Shown: positions 6,864-15,157, numbered from the stretch's first letter. The stretch: 31,247 nucleotides of DNA from Patulibacter sp040675535 (GCF_040675535.1 NZ_JBFAPC010000062.1:1-31247), one strand, 5' to 3'. Made by a program: numbers and translations. The notes: generated from the letters alone by a model not told the origin.

Positions 6864-8162
6864 ATGAGGCTCAACAGGACCAGGTCCCTGGCCCTCCTAG
6901 GTGCCACCGCCGCCCTGGCGCTCGCCGGCTGCGGCGGGGACGACGGGGGCGACACCGAGACCAGCGCCGCCACGACGTCGACGGCCGCGAAGACCACGGC
7001 CGCCGCCGACGGCGGCATCTCGCAGGCGACGATCGACACCGCGCTGAAGTTCACCGGGGGCAAGGCCGGCAAGGCCGGCGCCGGTGACCCGATCGTCGTC
7101 GGGGTCGTCAACCAGCAGGGCGCCGCGCCCGCGTTCCCCGAGTACCTCGACACCGCGAACGCGGCCACGAAGTTCGTCAACGCCGACCTCGGCGGGGCGG
7201 GAGGCCGGCCGCTCAAGCTCGAGCCGTGCATCGTCCAGAGCGAGGAGGACGGCCAGAAGTGCGCGGCCGAGTTCCTCTCCAAGAAGATCGACATCGCCGT
7301 CTGGACCCTGGGGATCGCCGGGAACGGCTCCTTCTACAAGACGGTCGGCGGCAAGTTCCCGGTGCTCGTCTCCGCCGCCGCCACCGGCCCGGACTCCACC
7401 ACCCCGCACGTCTACGAGTTCGACGGCGGCGCCAACTCCACGCTGAACGCCTTCGCGGTCGCCGCGACGAAGATCGGCAAGAAGGTCGCGATCGTCGCGA
7501 CCGGCAACGACTCGGGCAAGTTCACGACCGGCGAGGTGCTGATGCCGATGCTCAAGAAGCTCGGCGCCGACACGAAGGTCGCGTACTACCCGGACACGGC
7601 GACGACGCCCGAGATGGTCTCGGCCGTCCAGGCCTCCGGTGCCGCGAGCGCCGACGTCGTGATCTTCAACCCGGCCGCCGCCTCGCAGTGCAACTCCGTC
7701 TACGACGCGATGAAGCAGCTCGGGGTCGAGAAGCCCGTCGTCACCTCCTCCATCTGCGCGGCCGACGAGGTCGCCGACCACACCGGGGGCGGGCCCGAGG
7801 GCTGGACGTTCGCGAGCTACGCGTCGAACCCGCGGGTCACCGCGGACGCGGACGGGCAGGCGTTCAAGAACGCGCTGGAGACCTACGGCGCGCCCAAGGC
7901 GGTCAACAGCGGCTACACGCTGAAGACCTTCGGCGACCTGCTGGCGATCGTGAAGTGGACGAACGAGATCGGGGCCGACAAGGTGTCGCCCGCGACCTAC
8001 GAGTCCGCGATCAAGGCGTTCAAGGGCCCCGCCTTCGGCGTCCCCGGCCCCATGTCCTGCGGGTCGCAGAAGGGCTTCGTGTCCGTCTGCGGCAGCGCTG
8101 CCCGGATGAGCACCTACAAGGGCGGTACCTGGTCCACCGCCGGCGACGTCCCGCTCGGCTGA
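6864..8162 (+). CDS. ABC importer substrate-binding lipoprotein (branched-chain amino acid / aromatic acid type)
   Basis: This 432-residue extracytoplasmic receptor is a type I periplasmic-binding fold of the Leu/Ile/Val family, whose members in catabolic clusters bind aromatic acids, amides or acyl compounds. The signal peptide (RTRSLALLGATAALALAGC) ends at lipobox Cys23, followed by a Thr/Ala/Ser-rich tether to about residue 50. The first lobe starts with DPIVVGVVNQQG. The central GKKVAIVATGNDSG and the SADVVIFNP strand mark the second lobe. It lacks the usual ligand-contact motifs I would need to name the ligand. A GAGGGGAG ribosome site precedes the ATG. It heads a four-gene operon with permease and two ATPases, each following within 12 bp. 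Confidence 0.9.
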   Translation: MRLNRTRSLALLGATAALALAGCGGDDGGDTETSAATTSTAAKTTAAADGGISQATIDTALKFTGGKAGKAGAGDPIVVGVVNQQGAAPAFPEYLDTANAATKFVNADLGGAGGRPLKLEPCIVQSEEDGQKCAAEFLSKKIDIAVWTLGIAGNGSFYKTVGGKFPVLVSAAATGPDSTTPHVYEFDGGANSTLNAFAVAATKIGKKVAIVATGNDSGKFTTGEVLMPMLKKLGADTKVAYYPDTATTPEMVSAVQASGAASADVVIFNPAAASQCNSVYDAMKQLGVEKPVVTSSICAADEVADHTGGGPEGWTFASYASNPRVTADADGQAFKNALETYGAPKAVNSGYTLKTFGDLLAIVKWTNEIGADKVSPATYESAIKAFKGPAFGVPGPMSCGSQKGFVSVCGSAARMSTYKGGTWSTAGDVPLG

Positions 8163-8166
8163 TCCC

Positions 8167-10368
8167 ATGGCGACCGACGCACCGACGCTCCCGGTCGAGG
8201 AGCCCACGAAGGCGCCGCCCGCGGCGCCCACCGAGCCCGGTCCGCGCGCTGCGGGCCGGCGCCCCCAGGTCAAGCACGGCGCCTGGGCGGTCATCGCCGT
8301 CCTGGCGATCGTCCTGCTGGCCAACGACACGCAGGCCATCCAGTCCCTCCTGCTCGGAGCCGGCAGCGGCTCCCTGATCGCGGCGCTCGCCCTCGGCGTC
8401 GTCGTGACCTACCGCGGCTCGGGCGTCATCAACATCGCCACCGGCGCGATGGCGATGTACGCGACGTACGTGTTCAACGCCCTGAACACCGACGGCAAGC
8501 TCCTCGTGATCGGCTGGAAGGTCGACATCGGCGGACCCGTCGGGTTCATCCCGGCGCTGATCATCACGGTGGCGGTCGCCGCGATCTGGGGCGGCCTGCT
8601 CTACCGGGTGATCTTCGCCCCGCTGCGCACCGCGTCGCCGGTCGCGAAGGTCGTCGCGTCCGTCGGCCTGCTGCTCGTCATCCAGTCGGTCATCGTGCTC
8701 GCGTTCACCGCGACGCCGGTGCCGATCAAGGCCACGCTCAGCGCGGACTCGGTCAAGCTGCCGGCCGACATCGTCGTGCCGGTCAACCAGCTGATCCTCT
8801 GCGGCGCGGTGATCGTCGCGGCCACCGCGCTGTGGGCGATCTACCGCTTCACCGGCTTCGGCCTCGCGACCCGCGCGGCCGCCGAGGACGAGCGGCACCT
8901 GGTGCTGCTCGGCCACTCGCCGACGATCGTCAGCGGCGGCAACTGGGTCTTCTCCGGCATCGTCGTCGCGCTGTTCGCGGTCCTCGCCGCGCCGGTCAAC
9001 GGCACCGCGGACCCGACGACCACCACGCTGCTCGTCGTCCCGGCGCTCGCCGCCGCGCTCGTCGGCCGCTTCACGTCGTTCGGCGTCGCCGCGGCCGCCG
9101 GCCTGGCGATCGGCATGCTGCAGGCGCTGATCCAGTACCTCGGCACGAAGGGCTGGTACCCCCAGTCCGCGGGCTCGCCGATCCCGGGCGTCGCCGAGAC
9201 GGTCCCGCTGGCGATCATCCTGGTCGTCCTCGCGTTCCAGCGGAAGGGCCTGCCGAGCCGCGGCTCGCTGGGCAACGTCCGGCTGCCGTTCTCGCCCACG
9301 CCCCGCCACGTCGGCCCCAAGCTGATCGCCGGCCTCGTGGTCGGCATCGGCGGCTTCCTCGTGCTCGGCCCGACGTGGCGCCTGGCCGAGGTCAACTCGG
9401 TCGTCGGCATCGCGATCTGCCTGTCGTTCGTGATCCTGATCGGCTTCGTCGGCCAGGTCTCGCTCGCCCAGATGGCACTCGCCGGCTTCGCGGGCTTCGC
9501 GATGGCCAAGCTGTCGTCCTCGGCGGGCATCGGCTTCCCGTTCGCACCGATCCTGGGCGCGCTCTCGGCCGCCGTCGTCGGCGTGCTCGCGGCGCTGCCG
9601 GCGCTGCGCCTCCGAGGGGTCCAGCTGGCGGTGGTCACCATGGCCGCCGCGGTCGCGATCCAGAGCCTCGTGTTCAAGAACCCCGACTGGGCCGGGGGCC
9701 TGCGGGGCGCCGTGGTCTCCCCGCCGAAGCTGTTCGGCCAGGAGTTCGGGCCGATCACGCCGACGAGCCTCGGCGACGGGCAGATCCCCAACCCGTGGTT
9801 CGGCATCTTCTGCGTGCTCGTCGTCGTCGCGCTCGCCGGGCTCACCAGCCTGCTGCGTTCCTCGGGGCTCGGCCGGCGGATGCTCGCCGTGCGGGCCAAC
9901 GAGCGCTCGGCCGCGGCGGCCGGGATCTCGGTCCGCCAGACGAAGATCGCCGCCTTCGGGATCTCGGCCTTCGTGGCCGGCCTCGCGGGCGCCCTCTCCG
10001 GCTACCGCTTCGGGTCCGTCACGCCCGACTACTTCGGCGTCTTCGCGTCGCTGTCGTTCCTGGCCTTCGCCTACATGGGCGGGATCTCGAGCGTCACCGG
10101 CGCGGTGATCGGCGGGCTGCTGGTCACCAACGGCCTGGTCTTCACCGCGCTGCGCGAGTGGGTCGGGCTCGGCCCGGACTACGCGGTGCTCGTCGGCGGC
10201 CTCGGCCTGGTGCTCACCGTCGTCGCGAACCCGGACGGCATCGCCGGCCAGACGCGCATCTTCTGGGAGCAGTTCAAGCGCCGACGGGCCTCCGGGCCCC
10301 CGGCGTCCCGCGAGCCGGGCGGCCCGGTCGCGGCCCCGCCGTCCACCACCGTCCAGGAAGGCCGATGA
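8167..10368 (+). CDS. Fused LivH-LivM-type ABC permease
   Basis: This 733-residue integral membrane protein joins the two permeases of a branched-chain-type importer in one chain. After a Pro/Ala-rich cytoplasmic start (1-35), residues about 40-360 are LivH-like (GVINIATGAMAMYATY; later TTLLVVPALAAALVGRFTSF). Residues about 375-690 are LivM-like (GFVGQVSLAQMALAGFAGFA; the coupling-helix region RMLAVRANERSAAAAGISV; YMGGISSVTGAVIGGLL). The usual arrangement is two separate genes of about 300 residues each, so this is a gene fusion giving a pseudo-heterodimer. The C-terminal tail is Arg/Pro-rich and cytoplasmic. It starts 4 bp after the receptor stop and overlaps the next ATG (ATGA at 10365-10368). 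Confidence 0.9.
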   Translation: MATDAPTLPVEEPTKAPPAAPTEPGPRAAGRRPQVKHGAWAVIAVLAIVLLANDTQAIQSLLLGAGSGSLIAALALGVVVTYRGSGVINIATGAMAMYATYVFNALNTDGKLLVIGWKVDIGGPVGFIPALIITVAVAAIWGGLLYRVIFAPLRTASPVAKVVASVGLLLVIQSVIVLAFTATPVPIKATLSADSVKLPADIVVPVNQLILCGAVIVAATALWAIYRFTGFGLATRAAAEDERHLVLLGHSPTIVSGGNWVFSGIVVALFAVLAAPVNGTADPTTTTLLVVPALAAALVGRFTSFGVAAAAGLAIGMLQALIQYLGTKGWYPQSAGSPIPGVAETVPLAIILVVLAFQRKGLPSRGSLGNVRLPFSPTPRHVGPKLIAGLVVGIGGFLVLGPTWRLAEVNSVVGIAICLSFVILIGFVGQVSLAQMALAGFAGFAMAKLSSSAGIGFPFAPILGALSAAVVGVLAALPALRLRGVQLAVVTMAAAVAIQSLVFKNPDWAGGLRGAVVSPPKLFGQEFGPITPTSLGDGQIPNPWFGIFCVLVVVALAGLTSLLRSSGLGRRMLAVRANERSAAAAGISVRQTKIAAFGISAFVAGLAGALSGYRFGSVTPDYFGVFASLSFLAFAYMGGISSVTGAVIGGLLVTNGLVFTALREWVGLGPDYAVLVGGLGLVLTVVANPDGIAGQTRIFWEQFKRRRASGPPASREPGGPVAAPPSTTVQEGR

Positions 10369-11159
10369 CCATGAGCACCCCGCTGCTGCAGGCCCGCGGC
10401 GTCACCATCTCCTACGGTGGCGTCCGGGCGAACGAGGACGTCAGCATCACGGTCGACCACGGCCGCTTCGTCGGCCTGATCGGGGCCAACGGCGCCGGCA
10501 AGACGACGTTCGTCGACGCCGTGTCGGGCTTCACGCCGCTCACCGCGGGCTCGGTCCTGCTGGACGGCGAGGACATCTCGCTCGTCCGGCCGGACGAGCG
10601 CTCGCGGCGCGGCCTGGTCCGCACGTTCCAATCGCTCGAGCTGTTCGACGACCTGAGCGTCTGGGACAACGTCCTCGTCGCGTGCGACCCGGTATCGCTC
10701 TGGCGCCTGCCCCGCGACCTCTTCCGCCGCCGGCTCCCGGCGCCGGTCCAGGAGCGGGCCGACTGGGCGATCGACGTCCTCGGCATCGGCGACCTGCGCG
10801 AGCGGCTGCCGCAGGACCTCTCCAACGGCCAGCGCAAGCTCGTCGCCCTGGCCCGCGCGCTGGCCGCCCGGCCGAAGCTCCTGCTGCTCGACGAGCCCGC
10901 GTCCGGCCTGGACAGCGAGGAGTCGCGCGAGCTCGGCGTCGTGCTCCGCGGGCTGCTCGGGCACGGCATGTCGGTCTTCATGGTCGACCACGACATGAGC
11001 CTCGTGCTCGCCGTGTGCGACGAGATCAACGTCCTCGACTTCGGCCGCATCGTCGCGTCGGGGACCCCCGCCCAGATCCGCACCGACCCCGCCGTGATCG
11101 CGGCGTACCTCGGGACGGAAAGCACCGACGACGTGGCGCTCGACGCCGCGCACGCCTAG
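10365..11159 (+). CDS. livG: ABC importer ATPase (LivG type)
   Basis: This 264-residue ATP-binding subunit powers the importer. Walker A GANGAGKT is at residues 40-47. The signature is the variant LSNGQRKLVALARAL rather than LSGGQ. Walker B is LLLLDEPASGLD and the switch histidine lies in MVDHDM. The C-terminal extension (FGRIVASGTPAQIRTDPAVIAAYLG) is diagnostic of the LivG branch. The chosen ATG at 10365 overlaps the permease stop (ATGA), implying translational coupling; a second ATG two codons later (10371) is an alternative. The frame is open far upstream, but there it is only an unused frame of the permease gene. Confidence 0.9.
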   Translation: MTMSTPLLQARGVTISYGGVRANEDVSITVDHGRFVGLIGANGAGKTTFVDAVSGFTPLTAGSVLLDGEDISLVRPDERSRRGLVRTFQSLELFDDLSVWDNVLVACDPVSLWRLPRDLFRRRLPAPVQERADWAIDVLGIGDLRERLPQDLSNGQRKLVALARALAARPKLLLLDEPASGLDSEESRELGVVLRGLLGHGMSVFMVDHDMSLVLAVCDEINVLDFGRIVASGTPAQIRTDPAVIAAYLGTESTDDVALDAAHA

Positions 11160-11170
11160 GAGGCATCGAC

Positions 11171-11938
11171 ATGGTCATCCAGCTCCGGGGACTCTCGACC
11201 GGGTACGCCGGCGTGCCGGTCGTCCGCGACCTCGACCTCGACGTCGACGAGGGGGAGGTCGTCGGCCTGCTCGGCCCCAACGGCGCCGGCAAGACGACGA
11301 CGCTGCTCGCGATCTCGGGCATGATCCGCCCGCTCGCGGGCGAGATCGAGGTCCTCGGCTCGCGGCCCTCGACGCGACAGCCGCACCTGCTGCCGCGGCG
11401 CGGGCTCGCCCACGTCACCGAGTCGCGCAACCTCTTCTACGAGCTGACCGTGAAGGAGAACCTGCGGCTCGGGCTGCGCGGCTCCAAGGCGGACAAGGCG
11501 AAGGGGATGTCCGACGCGTTCGAGCTCTTCCCGGCGCTCGTCCCGCTGGCGGACCGCCGCACGGCGCTGCTGTCCGGCGGCGAGCAGCAGATGCTCGCCG
11601 TCGCCCGCGCGCTGGTGTCGCGGCCGAAGGTCCTCCTGCTCGACGAGATGAGCCTCGGCCTCGCGCCGGTCATCGTCGAGCGCCTGCTCGCCGCGGTGCG
11701 CGACGTCGCGTCGCGCACCGGCTGCGCGATCGTCCTGGTCGAGCAGCACGTCCACCTGGCGCTGCGCGTCGTGGACCGCGCGTACGTGCTCGCCCACGGC
11801 ACGGTCTCGATGTCGGGTACGGCCGAGGAGCTGAACGCCCAGCGCGCCGTCCTCGAGAGCTCGTACCTCGGCGACTTCGCCCTGGACGACGGCGCGACCG
11901 ACGCCGCCCCGGGGGCGTCGGCGGTCGCTGCCGGCTGA
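11171..11938 (+). CDS. livF: ABC importer ATPase (LivF type)
   Basis: This 255-residue second ATPase is of the LivF branch. Walker A GPNGAGKT is at residues 35-42, followed by a normal LSGGEQQMLAVARAL signature, Walker B LLLDEMSLGLAP, the switch histidine in VEQHVH, and the typical ending YVLAHGTVSMSGTAEEL and YLG. A TAGGAGG ribosome site at 11158-11164, overlapping the stop of the previous gene, sets the ATG at 11171. The last 20 residues are Ala/Asp-rich and probably disordered. It closes the importer operon and runs convergently into the EthD gene 30 bp away. Confidence 0.9.
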   Translation: MVIQLRGLSTGYAGVPVVRDLDLDVDEGEVVGLLGPNGAGKTTTLLAISGMIRPLAGEIEVLGSRPSTRQPHLLPRRGLAHVTESRNLFYELTVKENLRLGLRGSKADKAKGMSDAFELFPALVPLADRRTALLSGGEQQMLAVARALVSRPKVLLLDEMSLGLAPVIVERLLAAVRDVASRTGCAIVLVEQHVHLALRVVDRAYVLAHGTVSMSGTAEELNAQRAVLESSYLGDFALDDGATDAAPGASAVAAG

Positions 11939-11968
11939 CCCCGGTCCCGCGGGGGCGGGCCGCCCGGG

Positions 11969-12706
11969 TCAGTCCGGCGGGGTCCGCACCGCCATCGTGA
12001 CCTCGTTGGTCGCGACGAGGACCGTCCGCGCGGGGTCGGTGAACGTCGCCAGGTCGTCCGCCAGGCCCGCCCGGTCGGGGTGGGCGAGGTAGGCGTCGCG
12101 GTCGGCGATCGAGGCGAAGCCGAGCTCCGCCACGCCGGCGACCTCCGCGAACGAGCCGGCGGGCGGCTCCGCGTCGGACGCGGCCGAGCGGTTGTGGACG
12201 TAGCGCGTCAGCAGGCCGGCGAGGCTCTCGTGGCGCATCACGAGGCCCGCGTGGGCCGCCCAGCGCTCGTGGAACGCGACGCGCGTCAGGCCGGGCGCGG
12301 GCACCAGGAAGCCGAGGACCCGGACCGTCGTGCCCGGCCGCTCGAGGACCGGCCACTCGGTGGTCAGGACCGCGCACTCCTCGATCAGGCCCGAGAACGT
12401 GCCGTGCTCGTCGTTGCGCAGCCGCGGGTAGTCCCGGTGGGCGTGGAAGGCCGCGAAGGCCTCCGGCGAGGGCATGAAGACCGTCCCGACCGCGTCGTGC
12501 TCGCCGCTCCAGCGGTCGGGCAGCTGCCCGTCGCGGTCGCGCGGCGGGTCGGGGTCGACGTCGCCGTGGGCGTAGCCGCTCGTGTGCCGCCACATCGGCA
12601 GGCTCATCGCGAGCGCCCCGTGGCGGCGCCAGCGGTCGGTGAAGCTCTCGCGGGTCAGCCCCGGGTGGCGGCGGGCGAGGTAGACCGCCTTCACCTCGGC
12701 GCTCAC
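11969..12706 (-). CDS. Tandem EthD-domain protein, paralogue 2
   Basis: This 245-residue protein has the same two-domain plan as 3988-4764. The first EthD unit starts AVYLARRHPGLTRESF with WRRHGALAMS; the second has PGLTRVAFHERWAAHAGLVM near residues 137-160; the shared strand is AGVAELGFAS. The two paralogues are clearly similar throughout but differ in the middle, so they may handle different intermediates. The start is GTG at 12706 after a G-rich run. It follows the SnoaL-like gene by 31 bp on the same strand, so the two form one unit. Role unknown; the presence of two such proteins in one cluster points to a repeated type of chemistry or a scavenging role for an unstable intermediate. Confidence 0.78.
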   Translation of the reverse strand: MSAEVKAVYLARRHPGLTRESFTDRWRRHGALAMSLPMWRHTSGYAHGDVDPDPPRDRDGQLPDRWSGEHDAVGTVFMPSPEAFAAFHAHRDYPRLRNDEHGTFSGLIEECAVLTTEWPVLERPGTTVRVLGFLVPAPGLTRVAFHERWAAHAGLVMRHESLAGLLTRYVHNRSAASDAEPPAGSFAEVAGVAELGFASIADRDAYLAHPDRAGLADDLATFTDPARTVLVATNEVTMAVRTPPD

Positions 12707-12737
12707 GACCCCGCCCCCGTCCGCCCGTGCGCGCCGG

Positions 12738-13250
12738 TCATCCGCCGAGGGTGAAGTCGGGCGGGTAGGCCGTGTGCGAGACGGTGGTCGTCTCGAGCCG
12801 CAGGCGGTACAGGTCGATCGTGCGGAAGCGCCAGGCGCCGTCGATCCGCACGTAGCGCTCGACGTAGTGACCCCAGCCCCGGAGGGACTGCACCGGCTGC
12901 GGGTTGGTCGGGTGCGGGGTGCCCGGGGGGAAGACGAGGTAGTCCTGCATGGACCAGATGCCGCGCGCCTCGTCCGGCCCGAGGACCTCGAGCTCGGACT
13001 GCTGACCCTGGTGCATCGTCCGGATGTCGTCCAGGACGCCCGAGATGCCCGAGACGATCCCGTCCCGTCCGTCGCACGAGAAGCCGGCCGAGTGGTCCGT
13101 GAACGTGGCGTCGGAGGCGAAGAGCGTCCCGAACGCCTCCCAGCGCTTCGTGTCGACGTATCGCCAGTAGCGGGCCTTCAGCGTGCGAAGCTCCTCGAGG
13201 GCGAGGAGCAGCTCGACGCCCGCCGGCGCGATCGCGGTCTGCGGAGTCAT
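12738..13250 (-). CDS. SnoaL-like / NTF2-fold protein
   Basis: This 170-residue protein fits the SnoaL-like cone fold. An N-terminal helix pair (LLLALEELRTLKARYWRYVDTKRW) leads to the characteristic WEAFGTLFASDATFTDHSA turn. Strands around QSELEVLGPDEARGIWSMQDY and GWGHYVERYVRIDGAWRFRTIDLYRLRLE follow. Family members include polyketide cyclases, ketosteroid isomerase relatives, dehydratases and small dioxygenase subunits. No partner dioxygenase large subunit is present, so the last is unlikely. Asp and His in SDATFTDH could act as acid/base as in steroid isomerase-like members, which would suit the KstD-like enzymes here; that is inference. The ATG at 13250 has element c only 18-34 bp upstream, implying a very short leader. 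Confidence 0.78.
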   Translation of the reverse strand: MTPQTAIAPAGVELLLALEELRTLKARYWRYVDTKRWEAFGTLFASDATFTDHSAGFSCDGRDGIVSGISGVLDDIRTMHQGQQSELEVLGPDEARGIWSMQDYLVFPPGTPHPTNPQPVQSLRGWGHYVERYVRIDGAWRFRTIDLYRLRLETTTVSHTAYPPDFTLGG

Positions 13251-13267
13251 CAGCGGCGTCCGTTCGT

Positions 13268-13284
13268 ATCAATGGCCATGATAG
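13268..13284 (-). promoter_or_regulatory. ATGNNCAT-family element, copy c, in the GntR/SnoaL intergenic region
   Basis: CTATCATGGCCATTGAT has the perfect palindromic core ATGGCCAT and longer arms (TATC and TGATA) that pair with a one-base bulge. It is the most symmetrical copy. It sits between the SnoaL-like gene and the GntR gene, so a regulator binding here could control both, including itself. The neighbouring TTATCGTG (13285-13292) repeats half of it 9 bp away. Confidence 0.6.
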
Positions 13285-13368
13285 GCACGATAAACGTGGC
13301 GCGGTCGGTGCGGTGAGAACTTCGCCGGAGCAGGGGCAACGGGGTGCGCCGGCCGCCTGCCGGCGCCC

Positions 13369-13383
13369 TATACTCGCCAACCA
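13369..13383 (+). promoter_or_regulatory. -10 element of the GntR gene, probably leaderless
   Basis: TATACT at 13369-13374 lies 9 bp before the ATG at 13383, so transcription would begin at or next to the A of the start codon. There is no purine-rich ribosome site between them. Leaderless mRNAs are common in Actinomycetota. No good -35 hexamer is seen 16-18 bp upstream. Confidence 0.5.
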
Positions 13384-14195
13384 TGGCGAAGGTTGAGCGT
13401 GATACCGACGTCGGCGGCGAGGCCTCCGACCCCAGTCCGGGCCCCGCCAAGCCCCGGGCCATCAACCTGGCGACGAAGCGGCAGCTGAAGCGCTCCGAGA
13501 CGATCGCCCGCGACCTCGCCGAGTACATCGTGGAGTCGCAGCTGCCCGCCGGCGCCATGCTCCCGCGGGAGAAGGACATGGTCGAGCAGCTCGGCGTCGG
13601 TCGCACGACGCTGCGCGAGGCGCTGCGGATCCTCGAGACTCGTGGCGTCCTCACGATCCGCTCCGGCCCGGGCGGCGGCCCGGTGGTGCGGCACCCGCAG
13701 CCGAACGACCTCTCCGAGTCGCTGACGCTGATCCTCCAGTTCCAGCGCGCGACGATGATCGAGGTCCTGGACGCGCGCATCCTGTTGGAGGCCTCCGCGG
13801 CCCGCCTGGCGGCGTCGCACATCACGACGGCGGAGATCGCCCGGCTGCGGGCGATCAACTCCGAGCTCGAGGGCGACGACGTCTCCACCGAGGCCGGCAT
13901 GGACGCCAACGAGCGCTTCCACCGGATCATCGGCAGCACGACCGGCAACGTCGTGATCCAGATCTTCCTCGAGACGCTGCTCGCGGTCGCCGACAGCGGC
14001 GCCGACGAGTTCCGTCACACGCGGGCGTTCCGCGAGACGGTCGTCGAGGGGCACAACGAGATCATCGACGCGCTCGAGGCGCGGGACCCCGACGGCGCGG
14101 CCGACGCGATGGCCCGCCACGTCTCCGCCGGCAAGCGCGGGCGGATCGAGCAGAACCGCGACCTCATGTCGCGGTCGCTGCGCTGGGTCCAGTGA
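13383..14195 (+). CDS. GntR-family regulator, FadR subfamily (HTH + FCD domain)
   Basis: This 270-residue transcription factor has a Lys/Ala-rich N-terminal tail, a winged helix-turn-helix at about 45-120 (LPREKDMVEQLGVGRTTLREALRILETRG, then the wing IRSGPGGGPVV) and an all-helical FCD effector domain at about 125-255. The FCD metal/effector histidines appear in ANERFHRII, VEGHNEIID and MARHVSA. FCD regulators usually sense organic acids or acyl-CoAs and repress nearby catabolic genes. Its central place and the palindromic element c in its own promoter region make it the best candidate binder of the recurrent 17-bp element; this is inference. It is monocistronic, ending at a strong hairpin (14208-14229), and convergent with the extradiol dioxygenase gene. 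Confidence 0.92.
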   Translation: MAKVERDTDVGGEASDPSPGPAKPRAINLATKRQLKRSETIARDLAEYIVESQLPAGAMLPREKDMVEQLGVGRTTLREALRILETRGVLTIRSGPGGGPVVRHPQPNDLSESLTLILQFQRATMIEVLDARILLEASAARLAASHITTAEIARLRAINSELEGDDVSTEAGMDANERFHRIIGSTTGNVVIQIFLETLLAVADSGADEFRHTRAFRETVVEGHNEIIDALEARDPDGAADAMARHVSAGKRGRIEQNRDLMSRSLRWVQ

Positions 14196-14207
14196 CCGCC
14201 TGACGGT

Positions 14208-14229
14208 CCGCCGGGCGCGCGCCCGGCGG
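14208..14229. terminator. Bidirectional terminator-like hairpin
   Basis: A perfect 22-nt inverted repeat (CCGCCGGGCGC paired with GCGCCCGGCGG) lies between the convergent ends of the GntR and extradiol dioxygenase genes. There is no U-tract, as is usual in high-GC actinobacteria. It could serve both strands. Confidence 0.6.
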
Positions 14230-14263
14230 GTGTCGCGCGCCGGCGGGGCCGGGGCGCCCGCGC

Positions 14264-15157
14264 TCAGGCGACGCGGTCGCCGAGCGGCGCCGGGACCATC
14301 CCGAGCTTGCGCGTCTCGGGGTCCGGCAGCTGCGGGGCCCAGCGGGTGAACCACTTGTGGCCCGCCTCGTCCCACGTGCCGGGAACGTAGTTCTCGTCGT
14401 CGTGGATGAGCTGCATGTCGCAGTAGTACTCGATCATCATGTTCGCCGGCCCCTGGATGTAGGCCGCGATGTTGCGCCCCATCCCGTGCCGGACGGGGCC
14501 GGCCAGGAGGCTCTCCCCGCGTCCGTCGAGCAGGTCGCCCAGGCGCCCGAGGTCGGCGATGCTCTCGACCTTCCACGCGTGGTGCTGGAGGACCCCGGGG
14601 CCGACGAGCGCGCCGATCCCGTGGTGCTCGAAGTTGCAGCGCAGGAACGCCCCGCCGCGGAACGCGTCGGAGATGCGGAAGTCGAGGACCTCGGTCAGCA
14701 CCTCGATCAGCGGGGCCGGCTCTGCGACGCCGAAGTTCACGTGGCCGAAGCGGCTGGGGCGGACTCCCACGGGGCTGAAGGCCGGCTGGTCCATCGGCAT
14801 GCCGGTGTAGACCTCGATCACGAACCCGCCGGGGGCGACGAACGCGAGCCCGTCGCGGAAGCAGTCGTTGATCGGCTCGTCCCGCAGGAGCGGGATCCCG
14901 CGGCGCGCGAGGCGATCGCGGATCTCGTCCAGCGCGGCGGCGCTGGAGGCCTCCAGGCCGATGTGGTCGACCGCGTCGTGGTCGGCCTGGACGTACTGCA
15001 GCGAGTGGTGCGGCTCGCCCTCGGTGAGGTAGTGGCGGGCGCCGTGCACGCCGCTCAGCCGCAGGCCCATCGTCGTCGTGGCGTGCTCGACCGCCGCCTC
15101 GACGTCGCGGACCCTGAGGGCCACGTGGCCGACGGCCGAGATGACCTTGGTGTTCAT
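14264..15157 (-). CDS. Extradiol ring-cleavage dioxygenase, type I (VOC fold)
   Basis: This 297-residue enzyme should open a catechol ring next to the diol, giving a yellow meta-cleavage product. It has two vicinal-oxygen-chelate modules: an inactive N-terminal one (GHVALRV at residues 10-16) and a metal-binding C-terminal one. The 2-His-1-Glu set is visible: His139 in FGHVNFGV, His192/193 in LQHHAWKV and Glu243 in MIEYYCDM. A proton-relay His lies in EHHGIGAL (178-179). This order and spacing match catechol 2,3-dioxygenase and 2,3-dihydroxybiphenyl dioxygenase. The ATG at 15157 follows GGGAG; the frame upstream is only promoter DNA. It is alone on the minus strand, divergent from the AACS operon that encodes the hydroxylase and later steps. 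The ring substrate is unknown. Confidence 0.87.
   Translation of the reverse strand: MNTKVISAVGHVALRVRDVEAAVEHATTTMGLRLSGVHGARHYLTEGEPHHSLQYVQADHDAVDHIGLEASSAAALDEIRDRLARRGIPLLRDEPINDCFRDGLAFVAPGGFVIEVYTGMPMDQPAFSPVGVRPSRFGHVNFGVAEPAPLIEVLTEVLDFRISDAFRGGAFLRCNFEHHGIGALVGPGVLQHHAWKVESIADLGRLGDLLDGRGESLLAGPVRHGMGRNIAAYIQGPANMMIEYYCDMQLIHDDENYVPGTWDEAGHKWFTRWAPQLPDPETRKLGMVPAPLGDRVA

Noticed and set aside
11939..11968. GC-rich inverted repeat between LivF and the EthD gene as a terminator
   Set aside because: The best pairing leaves a one-base loop or only a 4-bp stem; not convincing.
13250..13948. A minus-strand frame opposite the GntR gene
   Set aside because: Ser/Arg-rich product without a fold signature; it would overlap the promoter element and the well-supported GntR gene.
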